From Archivesica marissinica (lineage: Eukaryota > Mollusca > Bivalvia > Venerida > Vesicomyidae): a DNA stretch of 64,000 bases. Made by a program: the position numbers and the translations under genes. The notes beneath the pieces were generated by a model. That model made no database searches. It was not told the origin of the DNA and worked only from the letters and a program-made list of their open reading frames with translations. Numbering within the stretch: position 1 is the stretch's first letter; every line of letters begins with the position of its first letter. Below, in pieces: positions 47,843 to 57,171 of the stretch. The stretch is from NCBI GenBank assembly GCA_014843695.1, contig CM026404.1, positions 89,112,682 through 89,176,681 of the forward strand, written 5' to 3'.

Positions 47843-48077
47843 AGTTTATACAAATTTATTTTAGCTCGATTGCGAAACAAGTTCTTATAACTTATACTAA
47901 TCACTCTCGAGACCTCATTCCTGATGGAATCCATCGCCACGAGGGAGAGAGAAGAGGCATGTGGAATTTAAATGTCTTGCCTAAGGACACAATCGTAACG
48001 GCTCCAGCGGGGCTCGAACTCCGGGCCTTTCGCACGTGAAGCGAACGCGCTACCACTGAGCTATCACGACTTCCACT
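47843..48077 (-). mobile_element. tRNA-derived SINE, family D, full length with 12-bp target duplication
   Basis: TTGTTGCTATTT lies at 47831-47842 and 48078-48089. On the minus strand the head GAAGTCGTGATAGCTCAGTG and B box GAGTTCGAGCCCC lead to GCCTAAGGACACAATC-complement body and a tail GAGAGTGATTAGTATAAG. The tail is of the same kind as in family C. A second copy is at 61915. Confidence 0.92.
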
Positions 48078-48317
48078 TTGTTGCTATTTGAAAATGTTGA
48101 AACTGGTGGCCATTTTGCTTTCCTGACAAGAACAAAATAAATGACGGAATTTAAATACTTTATCATTTACTGTATAAAGCATGGTTATTTAACCTATATG
48201 TCTCACTTTGTGAGTTTTACTCGTTTACATACTATTTTACAATCCACCTTATTTGGCATCACTTGTTTATAGCTTGATATATGTTGTTGCAAGTGTCCTA
48301 TAGTCATTACAGGTTTT

Positions 48318-48587
48318 TTTCTCTGCCTCCGTGGTCGAGTGGTTAAGGTCGCTGATGTGTATACCACTGTAACCTATCATCACTGATGGTCACGGGTTCG
48401 AGCCCCGCTCAGGCCGTGTCTCATTTATATGAAAAAGTTGGCAGTTTCTGACGGAGGTTGGTGCACCCAAGTACTGGTTAACCGCTGGAGCCTGCCCAGG
48501 AAAGGTGTTGTTAGGTAAACTGCCCGCCGGCGATATAGCCCAAAATGGTGCTGATGCAGGCGTAAAACCCGAAATATAACATAACAT
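48318..48587 (+). mobile_element. SINE family A, full length with 13-bp target duplication
   Basis: CATTACAGGTTTT lies at 48305-48317 and 48588-48600. The head GCCTCCGTGGTCGAGTGGTT and B box GGGTTCGAGCCCCGC form a tRNA-like unit with a long variable arm (Leu/Ser style). The body ends GCAGGCGTAAAACCCGAAAT. This copy has no 5' extension, so it defines the true SINE start. Confidence 0.93.
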
Positions 48588-48639
48588 CATTACAGGTTTT
48601 ACTACATATATTTTTCAAATATATCTTATCAATCTTGTA

Positions 48640-50152
48640 AAAGAGTCAAAAAAGAAACGATACCTGGTGTTTATGTGTCTATAATTTCAACATTTATTAA
48701 GAAAATTCTTTGAAAATTCATAAGATGATAGTCCAACATGTTTGAAAGAGGAGCACATAAGCATAATGAGCCTCCGAAACTGTCTGCTGCGTGATGACGT
48801 AATTCGTCGGACAGGGGTCTAATGGAGTTTTCACACAGACGTCAATACCGAGTATGGGCACCATTTGCGTCTCTCACTGCAATGCACCGCCGTCGCATCG
48901 AACGGAAGAGTGTCTGAATCTCTTGCTGGTCAATATTTGTCCACTCCTGACGCAAAACATCCCTCAGTTGGTTTAACGTTACCTGCTGACGTCGTCTGAC
49001 GGGGCGGTCTAACGTATCCCACAAATGTTCTATGGGTGACAAGTCTGGTGACAAAGCAGGCCACGGCAGGGTTTCAATATTGTTCTGCTCCAATACTGTG
49101 GTGGAAATCCGAGCAGTATGACACCTGGCGTTGTCCTGTTGGAACAGTGTGACGTTTCTGTTGGCGCTAAAGAACGGCACAACAACTGGCGCAAGGATCT
49201 CATCACAGTACCGCTGGGCGTTTAGGTTCCCGACCACCACTAACAGTTCAGTGCGACTGCCGAAGGTGATACCGCCCCACGCCATAACGCTTCCGCCCCC
49301 GAACAGATCGACCTGACGTACACATGCGTCGGCGTAACGTTCACCGCGTCTGCGATATACCCGCTCTCTGCCATCCGCTCGACGCAAACAGAACCGCGAT
49401 TCATCGCTAAACATCACCGAATTCCACTGTAACCCTAGTCCAGCGAGCACGTTCCGTCGTCCATTCCCGCCGTACGTCACGGTGACGTCGTGTCAGGATG
49501 GGTCCAACGTATGGCCGATAGGCACGAATGCCACGTTCACCGAGCCGGTTCCTGACTGTTTGTGCACTGATGCGATTGTTGGTCATCCCAGGAGTAACGA
49601 CAGCTGTGTGCGTAGCAGGTAGGAACCGGTCACTTAAATGTGACGTCCGAATGTGACGGTCCTGTTCACGCGTCGTCACACGTGGTCGACCAGATCTTGG
49701 ACGGTCGTCCACCGATCCATGTGTTCGATAACGTCGAAGTAGACGTGTTATCGTGATCCGCGTAACCCCAGTCGATTTGCGACGTCACGCTGACGTAAAC
49801 CGCCGTCAATCATGCCAATGGCACGCATTCTCTGATTGCGGTTTAGCCTAGGCATTTTGTTAGAGGTAACAATGGGTATGTAAGGTGTTTTTCCTCGATG
49901 ATAATGCAATACCAGTACAATAAACCGGTTTTCCGATTTGTACATGTGTAGGAAGTTGTCTTTGTTGAGGAGCATGTGCAAATCGGAAATTCGGCGTTCC
50001 AGGATTATCGGGTGTTTATTTACCTGTGTTTATGGTTGGCTGACGTTGCAATAAGATACCCGGTACTGATACGTAATAATATATTAAACCTTTCTATGGT
50101 TTTATTCGTTTTACGTCATTTTTAGTTTGGTATCGTTTTTTTTTGGACTCAG
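48640..50152 (-). mobile_element. Tc1-like DNA transposon, about 1.5 kb, inactive
   Basis: The inverted ends are at 48643-48664 and 50129-50150 (20 of 22 match: GAGTC, an A-rich run, AAACGATACC). TA dinucleotides lie just outside (48638-48639 and 50153-50154). The size and the single minus-strand transposase are typical of Tc1/mariner. The right end lies beside a duplicated LINE-tail-like sequence at 50155. Confidence 0.85.
48842..49855 (-). pseudogene. Tc1-like transposase (DD34E), two frameshifts
   Basis: The transposase would start at ATG 49855 (MPRLNRNQRMRAIGMIDGGL) and end at TAA 48842-48844, about 337 residues, the usual Tc1 length. It has an N-terminal helix-turn-helix pair (RQRDVANRLG, then GRPRVTTREQDRHI), followed by the DDE domain with FSDESRF (first D), QQDNARCH (second D) and SPDLSPIEHLWD (E). 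There are 34 residues between the second D and the E. One base is lost in the G-run near 49770 (NRLG then frame change) and one is gained near 49430 (before WNSVMFSDES), so the protein cannot be read through. The catalytic residues themselves are intact. The frame damage suggests recent loss of activity. Confidence 0.9.
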
Positions 50153-50154
50153 TA

Positions 50155-50305
50155 TACTATACTAACCCGGTGCTAGGCTGATGTGCCGTTAAACCAATAC
50201 TCACACACGCACTCATTCACAGTCATACACTATAATTAACCCGGTGCTAGGCTGATGTGCCGTTAAACCAATACTCACACACGCACTCATTCACACTTCT
50301 ACACT
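50155..50305 (+). repeat. Two tandem copies of a LINE-tail-like 75-bp sequence
   Basis: TAACCCGGTGCTAGGCTGAT and GTGCCGTTAAACCAATACTC occur twice, ending CGCACTCATTCAC. The GATGTGCCGTTAAA...CATTCA style resembles the LINE 3' end at 45105-45150. Confidence 0.65.
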
Positions 50306-50679
50306 CTATTCTACACGCTTTTTGTTGTATATACCATCGAGAACAAGAGAAACTACCATTTGTTCTATGTGCAGTTAGCAGCAATTAACATTAATAAATA
50401 CAAAAAATACACAAATGGCGTCACAGACGTTCGATTGTCGTACCATTATATACACTCGATAACACTTAATACGACGATATGAACTTATTGAGTGTACATA
50501 ATAGTAGTAGTTGTTAATATATATATCTACCTGTCAATACGGACAGACTGTTGGCAACAACCCTAGATAAGCCTGGCAATATTATTAGAGCTATAAATAT
50601 GAAGACAGTTTACACTATATGACTTTATTATTATTATTATTATTATATGAAATCAACATGTTTTGTCGAGTTCCCACCC
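50306..50679. other. Unique sequence with a (TTA)n run
   Basis: A TTA microsatellite lies at about 50623-50647. Nothing else is recognised. Confidence 0.4.
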
Positions 50680-50795
50680 GGAGTTCCCACCCCACCCATC
50701 CGAAGTTCCCACCCCACCCATCCGAAGTTCCCACCGGAGTTCCCACCCCACCCATCCGAAGTTCCCACCCGAAGTTCCCACCCCAGCCACCCTAG
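50680..50795. repeat. 22-bp C-rich minisatellite, about 5 units
   Basis: GAAGTTCCCACCCCACCCAT plus CC, with shortened units and a GGAG variant. Confidence 0.85.
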
Positions 50796-50829
50796 TAAGT
50801 AGAGGATGTGAACGTATGTAGCATATAGA

Positions 50830-51000
50830 CGGGTCAGTAGTCCAGTGGTTACACACGTTGGACTGAAGGTTCGATCCCCCGGCAGACCCTAATATTTTTT
50901 AATAAACAGTCGTTCATATGGGACTTTAAACCGAGATCTCGTGTCGGTGCTTTACACCGTGCACGTAAAAGAACCAGATGAGACTCTGGAATGGGTATCT
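50830..51000 (+). mobile_element. SINE family B, 5' part, split by the MULE
   Basis: Head GACGGGTCAGTAGTCCAGTG and GGTTCGATCCCCC, then GTGCACGTAAAAGAACCAGA and ACTCTGGAATGGGTATCT. The copy continues at 54257 (CACTATCCTCCAAAATCTAA to GATGATAAATAAAC). In the intact copy at 57172 these two parts are contiguous. Confidence 0.9.
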
Positions 51001-51009
51001 GTATTATTG
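51001..51009 (+). repeat. Target duplication, left (GTATTATTG)
   Basis: GTATTATTG is repeated at 54248-54256 on the other side of the MULE. A 9-bp duplication is the size expected for Mutator-like insertion. Confidence 0.88.
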
Positions 51010-51016
51010 GAATGTA

Positions 51017-51075
51017 GGACAGTTGCCCACCGGACAGTTGCCCACTGGACAGTTGCCCACCAAGCAAATGAAAAG
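51017..51075 (+). repeat. MULE left inverted end, three 15-bp motifs
   Basis: GGACAGTTGCCCACC at 51017 and 51047 and GGACAGTTGCCCACT at 51032, then AAGCAAATGAAAAG. A fourth, weaker motif GGACATTTGCCCACC is at 51078-51092. Confidence 0.92.
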
Positions 51076-51164
51076 TAGGACATTTGCCCACCAAAATATT
51101 TATAAAAAAAATATTTTTGATATTTATTCTAAATATTTATACATCATGTCTTGATAGTTTACAT

Positions 51165-52142
51165 GGATCAGTGCATGGCTTCTTGGCACCTGTGTGGGGA
51201 GTCATGGCTTCCTTACACAATTTAGCATTGAGGGGATCAGTGCATGGCTTCTTGGCACCTGTATGGGGAGTCATGGCTTCCTTACAAAATTTAGCATTGA
51301 GGGGATCAGTGCATGGCCTTTTGGCACCTGTGTGGGGAGTCATGGCTTCCTTACAAAATTTAGCATTGAGGGGATCAGTGCATGGCCTCTTGGCACCTGT
51401 GTGGGGAGTCATGGCTTCCTTACACAATTTAGCATTGAGGGGATCAGTGCATGGCTTCTTGGCACTGTGTGGGGAGTCATGGCTTCCTTACACAATTTAG
51501 CATTGGGGGGATCAGTGCATGGCTTCTTGGCACCTGTGTGGGGAGTCATGGCTTCCTTACACAATTTAACATTGGGGGATCAGTGCATGGCTTCTTGGCA
51601 CCTGTGTGGGAGTCATGGCTTCCTTACACAATTTAGCATTGAGGGGATCAGTGCATGGCTTCTTGGCACCTGTGTGGGGAGTCATGGCTTCCTTACAAAA
51701 TTTAGCATTGAGGGGATCAGTGCATGGCTTCTTGGCACCTGTGGGGAGTCATGGCTTCCTTACCAATTTAGCATTGGGGGATCAGTGCATGGCTTCTTGG
51801 CACCTGTGTGGGGAGTCATGGCTTCCTTACACAATTTAACATTGGGGGATCAGTGCATGGCTTCTTGGCACCTGGTGGGGAGTCATGGCTTCCTTACACA
51901 ATTTAGCATTGAGGGGATCAGTGCATGGCTTCTTGGCACCTGTGGGAGTCATGGCTTCCTTACAAAATTTAGCATTGAGGGGATCAGTACATGGCTTCTT
52001 GGCACCTCATGGCTTCCTTACAAAATTTAGCATTGAGGGGATCAGTACATGGCTTCTTGGCACCTCATGGCTTCCTTACAACATTTAGCATTGAGGGGAT
52101 CAGTACATGGCTTCTTGGCACCTCTGAGGGAAGTCATGGCTT
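51165..52142 (+). repeat. 69-bp minisatellite inside the MULE, about 14 units
   Basis: AGTCATGGCTTCCTTACAAA, ATTTAGCATTGAGGGGATCA, GTGCATGGCTTCTTGGCACC, TGTGTGGGG. Units near the 3' end lose the TGTGTGGGGAGT part and shorten to about 57 bp. The last partial unit ends 30 bp before the transposase ATG. The period of 69 (23 codons) keeps frames open, including the transposase frame in the last units. Confidence 0.95.
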
Positions 52143-52153
52143 CCTTCTTGTTA

Positions 52154-52162
52154 GTATATATA
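52154..52162 (+). promoter_or_regulatory. Possible TATA box of the transposase gene
   Basis: AGTATATATAG lies 15-45 bp before the two candidate start codons (52175 and 52199). Transcription starting about 30 bp downstream would favour the second ATG. Confidence 0.3.
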
Positions 52163-52174
52163 GCAGGACAGAGT

Positions 52175-53954
52175 ATGGTTGGCAATTTACTAGTAATCAT
52201 GGAACTGATCACAACAACAAGAGGTGGAGCCAAGCTATGTTTGGAGGGTCACATGTATGTAAAGAAGATAGCCAAGAAAGATTGGATCAGATGGAACTGT
52301 GTGAAGCAACGGTCTACAGGATGCAAAGGAGCTGTGACCACAGACCAAAATGTAAGTAGCAATCAAATATGAAAGTCTAATGGAAGCCTTATGATTCAAC
52401 TTTAAATATAAAGCAATATATAAATATAAATATATAAGCTAATGTGAGCATGTAAACATTTATAATATTAGGACAGTCATAAATGAATGATATATGCATA
52501 TACATATTAAATTAAGAAGAACTTAACTAAATGTGAGCACATAAACATTTATGATATGAGGAGAGTCATGATAGTATATATATAATTAATAAAAGAAATA
52601 ACAAAATGAGATATTTGTAAGCATAATCATTTGTGTATAATCGTTTCAGGTGAACGAGGTTCGGTCGGCGACTATTCATTCACATCCTGCTGATGAAAGT
52701 GCAACAGAGGTAGCCAAAGTGCGGTCAACATTGCGTGAATCAGCCAAGGTTTCCAAAGCCAGACCGATGCAGATCCTGTCACAAATTCTACTAGACACCA
52801 ACTATGAGGTTCGAGCAGCCGTCGGCGATATCAACACCATCAAGCGGGACCTCAGGAGACAGAAGCGTGGGGCACTTCCTAAGGATTCTGCTTCTCTCTC
52901 CGACTTCATCCTTGAGGGAGAGTGGACCACAACGGGTGGAGTAGATCCTAGGCCCTTCTTGATCCATGACAGTGGACCAGAGACACGTAATCGGGTCACT
53001 GTGTTTGCAATCAAGGAAGCATTACAACTGCTGTGTCAGTCCTCCACTTGGTACATGGATGGTACCTTCAGCGTAGCCCCTCACATATACAGTGAGCTGT
53101 ATGTCATCCGTGCACCACTCGGGCCTAGTGCTGTCACTTGCGTTTATGCACTTCTTTCTGGTAAGCATCAGTCTGTTTATGAGGAGTTACTACAGGCTGT
53201 GCTAACCAAGTGTGAAGAATATGAACTGTTCCCAGACCCAACTACTGTCATTACAGACTTTGAGAAAGCAGCACTCGGTGCTGTCACGTCCAGCCTCGGA
53301 GAGCATGTCTCTACCCAAGGGTGCTTTTACCACCTGACGCAGAGCACTTGGCGAAAGGTACAGGAGCTTGGACTGACCAATGTGTACAAGGACTCGTGTG
53401 AGGTTCGGCTCTTCACTGGGATGATAGATGGTCTGGCCTTCCTCCCAGTTGATGATGTGAATAAAAAGATGACTTATCTTCAGGATAACATCCCCGATGA
53501 GCCTGGTGTGGATTCGCTGCTCACATACTTTGATAGCACCTATGTGACAGGCACATTTCGTCGCGTTCAAAGTGCACCTGGAGCTCCCATGCGTGTCCGT
53601 CGACTACCTCCTCTGTTCCCTTCAACAGTGTGGAATGTTCATGAAGCCACACTCCAAGACCGCTCAAGAACCAACAACATCTGTGAATCATGGAATGTTG
53701 GCTTTCAGCAGCTTGTGGGCCACAGTCACCCCTCTGTTTGGACTCTCATCGACAATCTGCGGAAGGATCAAGCTGTCGTTGCAACACAAATCCTCCAGAA
53801 CCAACGAGGACAGCCACCGAAGAAGAGAGTGAAGAGAGTAACCCACCAGATTCAGAACCGTCTTCTCAATCTGTGCCATTCCTACACAGCAGGCAACCAT
53901 AGTCTGCTAGATTTCCTTAAAGCTGTTGGTTCAGCCACCAGGCTGGACCCTTAA
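52175..53954 (+). CDS. FLYWCH zinc finger plus MULE transposase, two exons
   Basis: Predicted join 52175-52351 and 52650-53954. The 298-bp intron starts GTAAGTAG and ends TCGTTTCAG, phase 0. The protein is 493 residues, or 485 if ATG 52199 is used. Residues about 10-75 form a FLYWCH zinc finger (TRGGAKLCLEGHMY, then W-C42, C50 and the exon-2 pair H69-S-H71), so the metal site is completed only by splicing. A MULE transposase domain follows: D196 in YMDGTF, D262 in ITDFEKA, the C284-x2-H287 motif in GCFYHLTQS, and E405 in NNICESWN. All expected catalytic positions are present and there are no stops or frameshifts. This enzyme would cut and move the surrounding element, with FLYWCH probably binding DNA. 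It lies between intact ends, so the element could be autonomous. Confidence 0.88.
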
Positions 53955-54029
53955 AACCTTTGTGGACTCGATCAGACTTAAGTCATAAAAGTTATGTGTT
54001 GGTGATAACAGTTGTTTGCATTTATTTTT

Positions 54030-54103
54030 AATAAAAGTAATTTTTGAGCATTTTATGCTTGTAAGCTTGGTATATAAGTTATTTGCCTTTTGTTTGTAAT
54101 AAA
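54030..54103 (+). terminator. Two AATAAA poly(A) signals after the transposase
   Basis: AATAAA at 54030-54035 and 54098-54103. They sit in a duplicated segment of about 68 bp (each followed by AGT, a GAGCA/AAGCA motif and TTTATGCTTGTAAG). Confidence 0.65.
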
Positions 54104-54196
54104 AGTCGTTTTCAAGCACTTTATGCTTGTAAGATTGTAAACTAAGTTGTTTGTATTATATATTATTTATATATTATTTATACTACTTTGGTCCTT

Positions 54197-54240
54197 CTTT
54201 TCATTTGCTTGGTGGGCAACTGTCCGGTGGGCAACTGTCC
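54197..54240 (-). repeat. MULE right inverted end, two 15-bp motifs
   Basis: CTTTTCATTTGCTT, then GGTGGGCAACTGTCC twice, the inverse of the left end. It has one motif fewer than the left. Confidence 0.92.
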
Positions 54241-54247
54241 GTATCCC

Positions 54248-54256
54248 GTATTATTG
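54248..54256 (+). repeat. Target duplication, right (GTATTATTG)
   Basis: Identical to 51001-51009. Confidence 0.88.
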
Positions 54257-54318
54257 CACTATCCTCCAAAATCTAAAATGAGTCTCATATGGGCAACCGG
54301 TAGCGATGATAAATAAAC
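54257..54318 (+). mobile_element. SINE family B, 3' part, split by the MULE
   Basis: CACTATCCTCCAAAATCTAA, then GGGCAACCGGTAGCGATGAT. It continues the copy begun at 50830. Confidence 0.85.
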
Positions 54319-54323
54319 AATAG

Positions 54324-54578
54324 TTAGCCACTGAACTGAAATGCCCGTTGATTCGCCATATCAACCCTTAATAAAGGGCCCTGCGTACCTACTAAGGAAG
54401 CGATATTATAACGCTTACAGTTTTGGCGCATACCAGAATAAATGTTATGCTTCCACGAGTCAACAAACACAACAAAGAACGGAATAGTTGCCGTTATTTT
54501 CCCAGAAAATAAATCGCGGCCAAATAATTCCGGGTCTTTATATCTGTACGTAACATCAGCTTCAATGTTTACTCCCAT
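54324..54578 (-). CDS. Candidate orphan first exon, unknown protein
   Basis: Minus-strand open frame of 84 codons starting MGVNIEADVTYRYKDPELFG and containing SGKITATIPFFVVFVDSWKH. It is not similar to any repeat in the window and has a balanced composition unlike the array frames. A possible 5' splice site, ACT|GTAAGCG, lies after codon 53 (MRQN), so the true exon may end near 54419 and the rest be intron. The following gene body would have to lie to the left, past the MULE insertion, and I found no matching exon there. A chance frame or a diverged old element is also possible. No function is assigned. Confidence 0.3.
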   Translation of the reverse strand: MGVNIEADVTYRYKDPELFGRDLFSGKITATIPFFVVFVDSWKHNIYSGMRQNCKRYNIASLVGTQGPLLRVDMANQRAFQFSG

Positions 54579-55364
54579 TTATCAAATCTGAAAGCCGCTT
54601 ACGCCAATTAACTATTTTGTCAAAGAATTTTTGTTGATAACTGTTTGTGCAAGTAAAACAAAAACGTTGAAGCATGTGTTTTCACTAGTTTCGATACAGT
54701 CAAGTGAATCGGACATCTCTCATTTATCTGTTTTGTTTATGTTTGCCAATCGTCTGCTGTTGCTGTCAATCAAACTATAGTTTTCATGTTCATTGCAACA
54801 TTTGTTAACACTTTAGAGTTGTTATTAATTCCTCGAAAAATGAAGGTACCTTAATGTATCGCTGTAGGGGGTGTCGACTGAGTGTAAATGGTGATGAGCA
54901 AATTACTTGAGCCGATGACTTCATTAAATAAAACAAAATGAGTCAAGTTTGAGTCATTTCTGGATTTTTGTCTTCATGCAAAATATTTCCAGTCTTTTTT
55001 ATGAGTGTCTGCGCGCGTTTTTTTTTATTCGTAATAAAGGAGGAACATATAACCAGTAACTGTGGCAGCGATAGCATGTCGTAGTCTAACCTGGTACTCG
55101 GCTTATATTGTTATTTAATAAACATATATTCCCACTCCTTTCAGTTCATCAGATTCATGAAGTATGGTGTATATCAGTTTTAAAACCGTGTCTAAATTTA
55201 TATATGTTGGTATGTGGGTGGGGTAAGGATGTAAAACTAGTTTTGTATATATTTTATTACTTGAAACGTATGTGATGCTACGTCTTGTGAAGTCACAACC
55301 GGCGTAAGAACATGAAGGTAACGATCTGGTGCAACATTCTTAAAAGTCGGCAATTTACCGTCTC
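54579..55364. other. Unique sequence, no feature seen
   Basis: AT-rich DNA with no repeats or convincing frames. If the exon at 54324 is real, its promoter would be here. Confidence 0.4.
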
Positions 55365-55595
55365 CGTGGTCTACGGACGGGAGGGATGTCGAATTGAGGT
55401 TCGAACCTCGTCAGGGGTTCGTTCTGATACGGCCGGTTGGTGAGTCGCAAGTTAAATAATGGTTACCGATTGCCTACCAGCCTGGCATACAAGCATAGGA
55501 TTCGGGAAGTACTGATGTTCATAAAATGGTGTCTCATAAGTCAGTAATGGCTGGCCCTTTCAATAGGGGTGACACCTTAAAAAACAAACACTTTA
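55365..55595 (+). mobile_element. SINE family E, copy 2
   Basis: GTCTCCGTGGTCTACGG, GGTTCGAACCTCGTCAGGGG, GGTTACCGATTGCCTACCAG, GGGAAGTACTGATGTTCATA and the tail AACAAACACTTTA match 16586-16845. The head is shortened at the anticodon side. Confidence 0.8.
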
Positions 55596-56123
55596 TTGTT
55601 GTAACTACAATTTGAAGAGCGGTTACGTAACTGTTTGAAACTATGATAACAATCGGATAATTGTCAAAGGAGGTACGGCAATCGAATGATAAAATGTAGC
55701 CTGGGAACAGACGTTGATATAATTTGCCAGGTCAGTCATATAAATATATATTAACGCAGACCCTGTTGGGCCGGATTGAGTTTCTGATAATATCATTTTG
55801 CCAGAAGTAAATTAGTGAAATATCTATAGACTGGAACCCAGGCTAGATAAATGCAAAATGTCGCTGGTACCAATGCTAATTGAGATTACTTACCCTCGAC
55901 GCTGCAGAACCATATGGGCGAGCCTTACCGTATCACTATTTATTGGACTTTTAAAAAAAATCTATCGAATAAAGATGCGAGAAAATCATGGACAGGTTTA
56001 CATGAGTAGTACTTGCATATAACACAATGGATATGAACTGAGCATGCGCTGTCATGTAATGAATTCAACGCGTAACTAAGAACTTAGGGGCATGTCGCGA
56101 AGATCGCGAATACATTTGATTAC
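55596..56123. other. Unique sequence, no feature seen
   Basis: CTGGGAACAGACGTTGATAT at about 55700 recurs as CTGGAAACAGACGTTGATAT at 62709, so an old dispersed repeat may be present. Confidence 0.4.
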
Positions 56124-56137
56124 TTGTTACGTTTTGG

Positions 56138-56750
56138 TTAAAGCAGCATTACATCGTATGAAATAAGATATTTGAAAAATTCTAATTTTAAGTATGGGTA
56201 GCAATGTTGCTACACATTCTAACATTATAATTTGTATACTTATGTTCAATTGGTAAAGAATGTTTTTTTGCGATAAAACAAACTCGAAACCGAAAGTAGG
56301 ACTTTCCAAGTCGATCGGTCACGCATTTGTTTACAACCAGAATGCATCGTCCGCACTTGTTTACATTCAGAATGCATCGTCCCCATTTGTCCCCACGTTG
56401 TCTTTTTTAATTAAATTACTTGAGATGTTGATTCATACCTCTGTTATCTAAGTCTTTTACGCGAGGGGTTCGACATTATAGGAAGATAGATATATAGTCG
56501 TTCATGTTCAAATTTATACGTTGTTTTCTACATCATCTGTTGTTTCACGCATGCGTGCTGTGCGTGTTTACATTTCGTGTGTTGATAAACATAGTTCGTT
56601 TGTTGATAAAGCAAATTCGCGTATACGACGGTTTATATTTATTGGAATGTTATCGTTTCTGAGCGACTATTTCGATTTTTGTAAATACACACACATTAGT
56701 ATTTATATTTTACCCAAAACATCCTTTATTACGATGTAATGCTGCTTTAA
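56138..56750. mobile_element. TTAA MITE family X, inserted in a SINE A box
   Basis: TTAAAGCAGCATTACATCGT at the left and ACGATGTAATGCTGCTTTAA at the right are perfect inverses over 20 bp. The interior (ACTCGAAACCGAAAGTAGG, GTTTACATTTCGTGTGTTGA) is shared with 61780-62638. The right flank is the SINE A piece GGTCGCTGACTTGTATACC, and the left flank ends TGG, so removing the MITE restores TGGTTAAGGTCGCTGA as in the SINE at 48318. Confidence 0.88.
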
Positions 56751-56952
56751 GGTCGCTGACTTGTATACCACTGTAACCTATCATCACTGATGGTCACGGG
56801 TTCGAGCCCCGCTAAGACCGTGTCTCATTTATATGAAAAGTTGGCAGTTTCTTACGGAGGTTGGTGCACCCAAGTACTGGCCGCCGGCGATATAGCCCAA
56901 AATGGTGCTGATGCATGCGTAAAACCCGAAATATAACATAAATATAACATAA
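56751..56952 (+). mobile_element. SINE family A, 5' truncated, with 12-bp target duplication around the MITE
   Basis: GGTCGCTGACTTGTATACCA to GTAAAACCCGAAATATAACA. TTGTTACGTTTT at 56953-56964 matches 56124-56135 on the far side of the MITE, so the duplication belongs to the SINE and the MITE came later. A segment near 56880 (ACTGG|CCGCCGGCG) lacks about 50 bp of the body. Confidence 0.82.
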
Positions 56953-57171
56953 TTGTTACGTTTTACTTTTTCTGCGAGATTTGCTCCGTCGTCTATAATG
57001 TAACTACATTTACATCTATGTACCTTGTACATGTAATTCTAAATTCGGAGTTGATTCTCTTATTATTGATTTACTCTGGCATCCACGCACGGGATTTTGT
57101 ATATTCTGATATTTCATGTTTTGGTGGGAAATTATTGAGTATAAAGCGGTGCGGATTTTTAATATGTTTTT

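Larger units (their letters stand above)
51010..54247 (+). mobile_element. Phantom-type Mutator-like (MULE) transposon, apparently intact, 3238 bp
   Basis: The element has inverted ends (51017-51075 and 54197-54240), a 9-bp target duplication, and one spliced transposase gene with FLYWCH and MULE domains. The ends contain a 15-bp motif GGACAGTTGCCCACC in tandem, three on the left and two on the right, followed by AAGCAAATGAAAAG on both. The outermost 7 bases (GAATGTA versus GGGATAC) match poorly. Between the left end and the gene lies a 69-bp minisatellite. FLYWCH-bearing MULEs are known as the Phantom group in animals. That assignment is from domain order, not from a search. Confidence 0.88.

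Noticed and set aside
51194..52030. 278-codon frame before the transposase
   Set aside because: It follows the 69-bp array through frame-shifting units and has no domain.
53202..53900. Open frames antisense to or overlapping the MULE transposase
   Set aside because: They are shadows of a protein with clear catalytic motifs.
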